Source: JAVJQS01 sp040218815 (lineage in GTDB: Bacteria; Bacteroidota; Bacteroidia; Flavobacteriales_E; Vicingaceae). Taken from it: a DNA stretch of 64,000 nucleotides. The translations under genes were made by a program, and so were the position numbers. Positions within the stretch are counted from its first letter, which is position 1, and each line of letters opens with the position of its first letter. The notes beneath the pieces were generated by a model, which did not search any database, was not told the DNA's origin, and saw only the letters and a program-made list of their open reading frames with translations. The DNA lies in NCBI GenBank assembly GCA_040218815.1, contig JAVJQS010000015.1:124001-188000 (forward strand), read 5' to 3'. Positions 1-6,791 of this stretch are shown piece after piece.

Positions 1-1239
1 TTTTAAACCATCATGATCAAAATCAACAAACAAAGGCGACCAGCTCCAATCAGTTTTACTTATCCCTGAAAGCTGACTTATTTCTGAAAATCCTCCTTTC
101 CCATTGCCCAGATGAAGCATATTATGCATGTATTGATAATTGTATTCATTATCAACCATAGTTTTAAAAACATCGCGATCACCCATAGACATAGAGGTTT
201 TAGACTCTTTGTAATCAGTTAATGACATGTCAAGCACCATGATGTCCAAGTTTCCATCATTATTGATATCACTTACATCGCTTCCCATGCTAAAAAAACT
301 CGTGTGCTTAAATCGACTTGTGGCGACATCTCTAAATGTTCCATTTTTCTGATTTTCAAACAAGAAATCAGGGCCTATAAAATCATTGCTAACATATATA
401 TCAGGATAGTTATCATTATTAATATCACATATTACTGCATTTAAACCGAATGCTATTTCAGGAGCTATTCCAGCTTTTGAAGTTATATCGATATATTTTC
501 CACCCACGTTTTCGTATAACATATCTGAAGACCCAAGGGTCTTAGCCTGTGTGCTATTTGCAATGGCTTCTTTTGGAGCTATCCTTTGAGTGTAGTCAAA
601 GTTAACAGGCGTATTCACCAGGTATAAATCCAAATCTCCATCTAAGTCAATATCTAAAAAAAGTGATTGCGTTGAGTGCAACTTATTATCAAGACCGTAT
701 TTTTTAGCCTCTTCTGTAAATGTTAAGTCTTTGTTGTTAATGAATAGTTGATTGGCAAGTCGAGGATCCCCGGTTTCAAAAGGCCCACTTCTACAGAGAT
801 AAATATCCATGAACCCATCATGATTTATATCCACTATAGTAACACCAGTACTAAAAATGTTAGGCTGCTTTGAAATTCCTGTTTTGCTTGTAATATCTTC
901 AAAAGTTAAATCACCTTTGTTTAAGTAAAGACGATCTTGAAATAAATTGCTCACAAAAAATACATCTTGTAGACCATCATTATTAAAGTCTGCAATTGCC
1001 TGACCAGCACCCATGTATAAATGCATAAAATTGAAGTAATTGTAAAGTACTGTTTCTTCAATTTTGTTTTGAAAGCCGATGTTGGATGAACTTGAATCTA
1101 ATATCTCAAATTGTATCTTGGTGCTCTTCTCTATCTTCTTTGGTTGATTGAATCCTGAAGTGTTTTCTTGTTTTTGACTACAAGAAATAATAAAAAAAAC
1201 TAAAAAAAGAGGCAGTACTTGCTTTATCTTAAGATTCAT
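1..1239 (-). CDS. FG-GAP/VCBS repeat lipoprotein, 3' end cut by window edge
   Basis: The reading frame is open from ATG at 1239 to base 1, so the C-terminus lies outside the window; 413 codons are visible. The N-terminus is a lipoprotein signal (MNLKIKQVLPLFLVFFIIS followed by Cys), so the protein is probably anchored to the outer membrane. The rest is a run of FG-GAP/VCBS-type repeats with calcium-binding-like loops such as DFNNDGLQD, DINHDGFMD, DIDLDGDLD, DINNDNYPD and DINNDGNLD, alternating with LYLNKGD or LFENQKNGTF segments. This is the beta-propeller seen in Bacteroidota VCBS/ASPIC-UnbV surface lipoproteins. These are often large (1000 residues or more), so much may be missing. The substrate or partner is unknown. 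No promoter matching TAnnTTTG is evident in the 160 bp upstream. Confidence 0.85.
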   Translation of the reverse strand, partial: MNLKIKQVLPLFLVFFIISCSQKQENTSGFNQPKKIEKSTKIQFEILDSSSSNIGFQNKIEETVLYNYFNFMHLYMGAGQAIADFNNDGLQDVFFVSNLFQDRLYLNKGDLTFEDITSKTGISKQPNIFSTGVTIVDINHDGFMDIYLCRSGPFETGDPRLANQLFINNKDLTFTEEAKKYGLDNKLHSTQSLFLDIDLDGDLDLYLVNTPVNFDYTQRIAPKEAIANSTQAKTLGSSDMLYENVGGKYIDITSKAGIAPEIAFGLNAVICDINNDNYPDIYVSNDFIGPDFLFENQKNGTFRDVATSRFKHTSFFSMGSDVSDINNDGNLDIMVLDMSLTDYKESKTSMSMGDRDVFKTMVDNEYNYQYMHNMLHLGNGKGGFSEISQLSGISKTDWSWSPLFVDFDHDGLK

Positions 1240-1399
1240 ATTTTAATTGAAAAAGTGTTAAAAATTGGATGAAAAGACGAAGTAGTAAAGATACTACTTT
1301 TGATAAAAGGATGACAAATAAATCATTGCTCTAGAAGGTTTGCTGATTTAAATTCTCCTTGTAAATAGGAAAATGATGGAGTTGTATTTGCCTTAAAAA

Positions 1400-2284
1400 T
1401 TAGCCATGTAATTTCTCATCTGTTGGCCGTTTATATTTCCATCGTCTATGACTCCAAAGCCAATAAGCGGGATCATCTTGGATAATTTCCTCCAACCACT
1501 TGGTATGGGTTTTAGTGATGTAACCATAGTCGGTTTCGTTTGGTGTTTCGGTTAATAAACGGTATTCAATTTCATAATGCCCCCGCTTCATTCTAAAAAT
1601 ATTGGCAAAAATTACCACTGCATCTATTTCTTTGGCAAACTTTTCAGTGCCAAATTGAACACCAGTTTCTTGGTTTAAAAAAGTCATCCAATAGGCCTTT
1701 TGAGTTTTTCTTGGCGATTGATCAGAACCCAAAATAATGGCATACAATTCATTATTAATCGATTGAACTTTTTCTTTTATCACTTGAATGGGCAGCATTT
1801 CTAAGCCATATTTAGAGCGACTCCTTTTTACTTTTTCATCAAAAAATTTATTTTTTATCGGTGTGTATAAGGCCATTGCATGATGCTCCAATGAAATACC
1901 AATCGTAATCGCAAAGAGTTCCCAATTCCCATAATGACCTCCAACCAAAATCACTTGCCGACCTTGTTTCTTGTATTTATTAACCAACTCTACATTGCGG
2001 TCAATCATCCTTTTTTGAGCGGTCTCTTTAGAGATGCTAAACGCTTTTATGCTCTCTATTACTAGATCACACAAATGTTTATGAAATTTTGATTTTATCT
2101 TTTCAATTTCCTCTTCATTTTTTTCAGGAAAGGACTTGCGAAGATTTTCGTGAATCACCTTTTTGCGGTAACCAATTAGAGTAAAAAGCACGAATCGTAA
2201 AAAATCGGACAAAAAATATAGCGCCCAAAATGGCAAATAGGATATCGGTAGAATAATAAAGTAGTATAATAATCGAGAACCCAT
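1400..2284 (-). CDS. LpxL/HtrB-family lipid A acyltransferase
   Basis: A 294-residue protein of the lysophospholipid/lauroyl acyltransferase family, which adds secondary acyl chains to lipid A precursors at the inner membrane. It has an N-terminal membrane segment (residues about 7-36) and the catalytic H-x4-E motif in GGHYGNWE (His117, Glu122). A later RKTQKAYWMTFLNQETGVQFG region matches the substrate-pocket block of this family, and the length is typical. It begins 5 bp after the stop of the GreA-like gene, so the two are probably co-transcribed from the promoter at 2762-2795. Which acyl chain or position it serves cannot be told from sequence. Confidence 0.85.
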   Translation of the reverse strand: MGSRLLYYFIILPISYLPFWALYFLSDFLRFVLFTLIGYRKKVIHENLRKSFPEKNEEEIEKIKSKFHKHLCDLVIESIKAFSISKETAQKRMIDRNVELVNKYKKQGRQVILVGGHYGNWELFAITIGISLEHHAMALYTPIKNKFFDEKVKRSRSKYGLEMLPIQVIKEKVQSINNELYAIILGSDQSPRKTQKAYWMTFLNQETGVQFGTEKFAKEIDAVVIFANIFRMKRGHYEIEYRLLTETPNETDYGYITKTHTKWLEEIIQDDPAYWLWSHRRWKYKRPTDEKLHG

Positions 2285-2289
2285 TTTTT

Positions 2290-2739
2290 TTATGATATGC
2301 TTTTAATCGTATAATTATTGCTCATAAATGAAACTACGTCATTAGCCTTTTTCTGGTAAAAAGCTTTTCCAATTGGCGAATTTAATGAAACAGCCATCAC
2401 CGATTTACCTTTGAATTCAATTTTGCCAAGGGATATCCCAATTAAAAAAAGGTTATCACCACAATCAACTAAAGATCCAAAATTGATGCTATTAGCCCCT
2501 TTAGCTTCCATGGCTTCAATTTGACTTTTTTTCTTATTTCGTAGTGAAGCTAATCGATCTTCAAGCCTGCTTTTTTCCTGACTCATCATTTCTCGACTAG
2601 TTTCAAACTTATCACCTGCACTGCTTTTTGTTTCTTGACTCATTTCTTCTCGAACTGATTCAATTTCAGCTTTGAGCGTTTTTTCTTGTTGCTCAATTTC
2701 ACTGAAAATGGCTTTTAAAAGATCTTGCTTTAAGCTCAT
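2290..2739 (-). CDS. small GreA/GreB-like coiled-coil protein
   Basis: A 149-residue protein if translation starts at ATG 2739 (MSLKQDLLKAIF). I prefer this start because an upstream in-frame ATG at 2772 lies inside the promoter. Residues about 1-85 form a charged antiparallel coiled coil (IEQQEKTLKAEIESVREEM and RLEDRLASLRNKKKSQ). Residues about 90-149 form a small beta-rich domain ending in SPIGKAFYQKKANDVVSF, which resembles the GreA/GreB C-terminal domain motif (SPLG.ALLGK..GD). Proteins of this kind in Bacteroidota are often misnamed 3-oxoacyl-ACP synthase. A role as an RNA polymerase secondary-channel factor is inference. It is the first gene of a two-gene minus-strand unit with the acyltransferase. 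Confidence 0.65.
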   Translation of the reverse strand: MSLKQDLLKAIFSEIEQQEKTLKAEIESVREEMSQETKSSAGDKFETSREMMSQEKSRLEDRLASLRNKKKSQIEAMEAKGANSINFGSLVDCGDNLFLIGISLGKIEFKGKSVMAVSLNSPIGKAFYQKKANDVVSFMSNNYTIKSIS

Positions 2740-2761
2740 GCCTTTGATTTTTTTACGCGTG

Positions 2762-2795
2762 CAAAAGTACACTTCATATTTACTTTAATTCCAAA
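2762..2795 (-). promoter_or_regulatory. Bacteroidota-type promoter for the GreA-like/LpxL unit
   Basis: Read on the minus strand, TACTTTTG (2769 to 2762) matches the -7 consensus TAnnTTTG. TTTG (2795 to 2792) lies 22 bp further upstream as a -33 element. The predicted transcription start is about 15 bp before ATG 2739, which supports that start codon. Confidence 0.6.
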
Positions 2796-2839
2796 GCTAT
2801 AAAAGCAAAAAGGATCGCTTTTTACGCTTTAAGCATGCT

Positions 2840-2847
2840 TATTTTTG
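2840..2847 (+). promoter_or_regulatory. candidate -7 element of the pabB-tilS unit
   Basis: TATTTTTG matches TAnnTTTG exactly and lies only 4 bp before the GTG start of pabB. Transcription starting 5-8 bp downstream would give a leaderless or nearly leaderless message. No clear -33 TTTG is seen. Confidence 0.4.
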
Positions 2848-2851
2848 CAGT

Positions 2852-4141
2852 GTGAAATCCATAGCTACCCTTACTTTATCAGAATACCCACATTTTAATC
2901 AGCAGTTGCTTCGAGCAAGTGAGGCTTTTGAATATACTTGTTTGCTATTTTCCAATGGTTATGACGACAAATATGGTAAATATGAACTACTAGGCGCTTT
3001 GGGAGCAAAGCAAGTAGTTCAAGCTACTCAAAATTCATTTGAAACCTTAAAAAATTCAATTGAAAAACGTCCGAAGTGGCTATTTGGTCACTTTAGTTAT
3101 GAATTAAAAAATGAAGTTGAGTCCTTACAATCAAAGCATTCAGGAACAATAGACTTCCCCAAGCTGTCGTTTTTTGAACCCCAGTTTTTATTTTTACAAA
3201 AGCGCGGTGAGCAACAAGTTGAGCTGCTAGTTCAAGAGGATGCGAATGCTGCTGATGTGCTAAAGTTTTTTAAGGAAGGAGGAGGAGGAGAGCAAAAAAC
3301 AGCTTTTGACTTTCCCGTATTTACAGCAAGGCAATCGAAAGCTGCTTACCTAGAAGCTCTTAAACAGCTAAAGCAACACATTCAGTTAGGGGACATTTAT
3401 GAAATTAATTATTGTCAAGAATTTTATTCAAAAAATGCTCATTTTGAACCAATTGAGGCATTTAATTTATTGAATTCAAGATCTCCAATGCCTTTTTCTG
3501 CTTTTTACAAAATGCAACAGAAGCATGTGTTAGGAGCTTCTCCAGAACGGTTTATATGCAAAAGAGGGAATCAATTGTATTCCCAGCCTATTAAAGGAAC
3601 TGCCAAACGTGGTGATTCTAAGTCTGATGATAAGAAAATTAGAAATGCACTAAAAGTTGATTTGAAAGAACAAACAGAAAATGTAATGATTGTAGACCTT
3701 GTGCGAAATGACCTTTCGCGTACTGCAGCGAGAGGTACTGTCAAAGTTGAAGAGTTGTTTGGCGCTTATAGTTTTCCACAGGTTCATCAGCTGGTTTCAA
3801 CCATCAGTAGTCAACTTTCTGATAAGTACCATTTTGTTGATGCTATCAAACATTCCTTTCCGATGGGCAGCATGACAGGCGCACCAAAAATTAGTGCTAT
3901 GAAAATTGCAGATAACTTAGAAAAAAGCAATAGAGGATTATATTCTGGATCAATTGGATATATAGAGCCTAATGGTGACTTTGACTTTAATGTTGTGATA
4001 CGAAGTTTGGTCTATGATGCTGAAAGTAACTATCTTTCACTCTCCGTTGGCGGAGCAATTACCGACGGATCTGATCCTGAACAAGAATATCTCGAATGCT
4101 TATTAAAAGCAAAAGCTATTTTTGAATCTCCTATTTCATAA
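2852..4141 (+). CDS. pabB: aminodeoxychorismate synthase component I
   Basis: A 429-residue chorismate-utilising enzyme that converts chorismate plus ammonia to 4-amino-4-deoxychorismate for folate synthesis. The chorismate-binding domain fills the C-terminal two thirds: GASPERFICK, PIKGTAKRG (Lys248), ENVMIVDLVRNDLSR and PMGSMTGAPKISAMKI. The lysine in PIKGT is typical of PabB, whereas anthranilate synthase TrpE usually has PIAGT, so PabB is the better call. The start is GTG at 2852; no other Met codon occurs in the first stretch. It lies 3 bp before tilS and probably forms an operon with tilS and the transporter. No glutamine amidotransferase partner (PabA) is nearby. Confidence 0.88.
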   Translation: MKSIATLTLSEYPHFNQQLLRASEAFEYTCLLFSNGYDDKYGKYELLGALGAKQVVQATQNSFETLKNSIEKRPKWLFGHFSYELKNEVESLQSKHSGTIDFPKLSFFEPQFLFLQKRGEQQVELLVQEDANAADVLKFFKEGGGGEQKTAFDFPVFTARQSKAAYLEALKQLKQHIQLGDIYEINYCQEFYSKNAHFEPIEAFNLLNSRSPMPFSAFYKMQQKHVLGASPERFICKRGNQLYSQPIKGTAKRGDSKSDDKKIRNALKVDLKEQTENVMIVDLVRNDLSRTAARGTVKVEELFGAYSFPQVHQLVSTISSQLSDKYHFVDAIKHSFPMGSMTGAPKISAMKIADNLEKSNRGLYSGSIGYIEPNGDFDFNVVIRSLVYDAESNYLSLSVGGAITDGSDPEQEYLECLLKAKAIFESPIS

Positions 4142-4144
4142 TAT

Positions 4145-5473
4145 ATGCTCAACCGCTTTATTAAAATTATAAAAAATAGTCAGCTAAATGCATCTGATAA
4201 AGTCTTGTTGGCTGTAAGCGGTGGTGTAGATTCAATGGTGCTGTGGCATTTATTTGAAAATGCGAATATTAAGTATGAAGTGGCTCATGTGAACTACAGC
4301 TTGCGCGAAAATGAAAGTGATAAAGATGAAGCTTTGGTGGTGAGAAAGGCCAAAGACTTAGGAGTAAAGCTCCATCTCAAAAAAGTAGATACTAGAAAAA
4401 AAGCTGAAGCGGCCAAGACTTCTATTCAAATGACTGCCCGCGATATTCGCTACCAATGGTTTGATGAAATAATGAAGAACACTCAACTCTCCATTTTAGC
4501 AACAGCCCACCACTTAAATGATAGTGTAGAAACTTTTTTAATCAATCTTAACAGAGGGACAGGACTGAAAGGCTTAACAGGTATACCATCAGGTGATAGA
4601 TTGTTGCGCCCTTTATTGCAGTTCACTAAAAAGGAACTCAGAGACTATGCTCAAGTCCAAAATATTGAGTTTAGAGAAGACGAAACCAATGCGGAAACTG
4701 ATTATGAACGCAATTGGTTCCGGCATGAAATTTTAAACCGCTGGGAGAAACACAATCCGAACTTATTAGATAAGATGCAGTTGACTTTTAGTCGTTTGCA
4801 AAATGCACAGCAGCTTTTAACTGATTTTTTAAAAAAAGATACCAAGCGACTGGAAAAGCAGTTGCATGAAAAAGAATTATATGTAGCTGATATTTTAGCA
4901 TTGGTTCAACCGCAAGAGGGTTTGTACTTTCTTTTAAACCCTTTGGGTTTTAATGAAGTTCAGATTACTGATGTGTTAAGCTGCATTTCAAAACAAGAAG
5001 TAGGTAAGCAGTTTGAAGCAAATCAACATACGCTCTATGTAGACCGAGAAAAATTATTCATTAAGAAAAAGACTGAAAATTTAGGTGAGAATAAGTTTTT
5101 AATTCACACTCCTTCAGAAAACATAACTCATCCAATCGAACTTAATTTTAAGCAAATTACAAAAAATGAATCCACTCAAGTGGGTAAGAGTATATCAGGG
5201 TCTGAGCATTTTGATTTAGAACTTCTTGAATTCCCTTTAGTGTTGCGGAATTGGCTTCCGGGAGACTGGATGATTCCATTGGGGATGAAAGGGAAAAAGA
5301 AAATCAGCGACCTATTGGTTGACGCTAAAGTGCCTTTGCCAAAAAAGGAAGAACAATATGTGTTGTGTTCCGGGCAAAACATAATTTGTCTGCTCGGTGT
5401 TCGAATCGATGATCGATTTAAAATTACAAATCAAACAAAACAAGTCCTCCAACTTAGTTTTAAAAGCACTTAA
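4145..5473 (+). CDS. tilS: tRNA(Ile)-lysidine synthase
   Basis: A 442-residue ATP-pyrophosphatase that attaches lysine to C34 of the CAU-anticodon tRNA-Ile, changing AUG to AUA decoding. The PP-loop SGGVDS (residues 25-30) is intact. ATAHHLNDSVETFLINLNRGTGLKGL and an RNWFRHEILNRW block follow, as is typical of the TilS N-domain. The C-terminal part (about 300-442) is the TilS substrate-binding domain, with LRNWLPGDWMIPLGMKGKKKISDLLVDAKVP. The start is ATG 4145, 3 bp after the pabB stop. It is followed 2 bp later by the queuosine-precursor transporter, placing two tRNA anticodon-modification genes side by side. Confidence 0.93.
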   Translation: MLNRFIKIIKNSQLNASDKVLLAVSGGVDSMVLWHLFENANIKYEVAHVNYSLRENESDKDEALVVRKAKDLGVKLHLKKVDTRKKAEAAKTSIQMTARDIRYQWFDEIMKNTQLSILATAHHLNDSVETFLINLNRGTGLKGLTGIPSGDRLLRPLLQFTKKELRDYAQVQNIEFREDETNAETDYERNWFRHEILNRWEKHNPNLLDKMQLTFSRLQNAQQLLTDFLKKDTKRLEKQLHEKELYVADILALVQPQEGLYFLLNPLGFNEVQITDVLSCISKQEVGKQFEANQHTLYVDREKLFIKKKTENLGENKFLIHTPSENITHPIELNFKQITKNESTQVGKSISGSEHFDLELLEFPLVLRNWLPGDWMIPLGMKGKKKISDLLVDAKVPLPKKEEQYVLCSGQNIICLLGVRIDDRFKITNQTKQVLQLSFKST

Positions 5474-5475
5474 GA

Positions 5476-6180
5476 ATGGAAGTTGAAAAAAAAAGTAAGC
5501 GACAAGCATTACAGCTTTATTTAATACTTGCTGCCTTATTTATTGCATCTTTAGTTGCAGGAAATCTGATTTTTCAGAAATTTTTCTATTGGGACTTTTT
5601 TGGCATTTACACCTTCGAAATTTCTGTTGGAATACTACCTTATCCCATTACTTTTTTAATCACAGACATCATCTCTGAAATTTATGGAAAGCGAAAAGCA
5701 AATCAAGTAGTCATATCTGGGCTTTTTGCAACTGTATTTGTCTTAGGTATTGTGTTGCTTGCAGACACAGTGCCAGCAACAGCATGGTCTCCTGTAGGCA
5801 ACGAAGTTTTTCATAATGTATTTGGTTTGACAGGAGTTGCAGTTGCAGCATCAATGGTTGCTTATTTACTGGCTCAACTAATTGATATTCGAATCTATCA
5901 TTTTTGGAAAAATTACACGAAAGGGAAGCACCTGTGGCTTCGAAATAATGCTTCCACCATGACCTCCCAGTTTGTAGATACTGCTTCAGTATTGTTGTTG
6001 CTCTGTATATTTAATGCAATCAAGTGGGAATTGTTTTTGCCTCTCCTGCTAAGTGGATTTTTGTTTAAGGTCTTAATTGCAGCAATTGATACCCCATTCT
6101 TATATCTTTTTGTAGGCATAATCAAAAAACAGTTTGACTTAAAAGATAATGAAGAATTAAATTCACTACTGTCCGATTAA
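5476..6180 (+). CDS. queuosine precursor transporter (YhhQ/VUT family)
   Basis: A 234-residue integral membrane protein with about six hydrophobic segments. It has the family signatures ASLVAGNLIFQKF near the N-terminus, PYPITFLITDIISEIYGKRKANQVV at about residues 54-78, and WLRNNASTMTSQFVDTASVLLLL in the second half. YhhQ-type proteins import queuosine precursors such as preQ0/preQ1. It starts 2 bp after tilS and is probably its co-transcribed partner. The length is normal for the family and I see nothing unusual. Confidence 0.87.
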   Translation: MEVEKKSKRQALQLYLILAALFIASLVAGNLIFQKFFYWDFFGIYTFEISVGILPYPITFLITDIISEIYGKRKANQVVISGLFATVFVLGIVLLADTVPATAWSPVGNEVFHNVFGLTGVAVAASMVAYLLAQLIDIRIYHFWKNYTKGKHLWLRNNASTMTSQFVDTASVLLLLCIFNAIKWELFLPLLLSGFLFKVLIAAIDTPFLYLFVGIIKKQFDLKDNEELNSLLSD

Positions 6181-6255
6181 AAGTTGTTTTTAGAAAATGA
6201 GTGTTTAATTTTTAGTCGTCCATTGAAAAAAAATGAAATCAAATCGAATAAAAAC

Positions 6256-6388
6256 CTTAGTAAAACCGGAAAATTCCGATTGTTTGAGGAAATCATTCGG
6301 CTGCACTTTGGTTTTTAAAGATTTGGTAAAATTTTATTCACAGGACGAGTTTTTTTTGTTTCGTTTTTTTCACGGCGAAAAAAATGAA
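6256..6388. repeat. dispersed repeat copy A with hairpin tail
   Basis: The block starting CTTAGTAAAACCGGAAA (6256-6272) and the block 6289-6308 (GAAATCATTCGGCTGCACTT) both recur exactly in copy C (46532-46548 and 46573-46592). The 3' part, from TTTATTCACAGGACGAG to the inverted repeat at 6360-6388, matches copy B near 28521-28571. A 70-codon open frame across it is probably incidental. Confidence 0.65.
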
Positions 6389-6757
6389 AAAATTACTTAC
6401 CAAAAAAGGAAACCCGTATATAATAAAAATGACAATAAAGTCTAGAGGAAATAATATAAATATCATGTATTCAGCATTGTACGAAATTTGATTTACTTCT
6501 ATTTACACTGTTTTTATTTTTTTTTATCGGACAACAATGAATTAAATTATTGATTTTTATTTTTACGCAGATCTCGCTGATTTTCACAGATTTCTTAAAA
6601 TGTTATTCTCAAATATTGGATTAATAATAACAATCACTTTAAGTACTTAAGGCACTTTTAACTTTAAGTACTTTTAATTCCAACTTCCAAATTGACATTT
6701 TCATATCATGTACCCAACTTCTAACACCAAATTCTGAACTATAAGTCCAAGAAAGCT

Positions 6758-6765
6758 TATTTTTG
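6758..6765 (+). promoter_or_regulatory. -7 element upstream of dsbD-like gene
   Basis: TATTTTTG matches TAnnTTTG, with an imperfect -33 (TTCTG around 6732). The predicted start of transcription is about 20 bp before the ATG at 6792. Confidence 0.5.
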
Positions 6766-6791
6766 AATGTTTCAGAATTAAAATTCAGTTT

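Larger units (their letters stand above)
6181..6791. other. intergenic gap with dispersed repeat (copy A)
   Basis: No convincing gene lies here. Positions 6256-6388 carry copy A of a dispersed element, sharing a 17-bp and a 20-bp exact block with 46532-46592 and an inverted-repeat tail with 28547-28571. About 6566-6600 holds a short ACGCAGATCTCGCTGATTTT-type sequence of a kind often scattered in Bacteroidota genomes. The rest is AT-rich and ends in the dsbD promoter. Confidence 0.6.

Noticed and set aside
2290..2739. Annotation as 3-oxoacyl-ACP synthase, as seen for similar short proteins
   Set aside because: No ketosynthase residues and far too short; the GreA-like C-terminal block fits better.
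6233..6445. 70-codon open frame in dispersed repeat copy A
   Set aside because: It spans the repeat and its A/T-run hairpin; copies B and C do not keep the frame.
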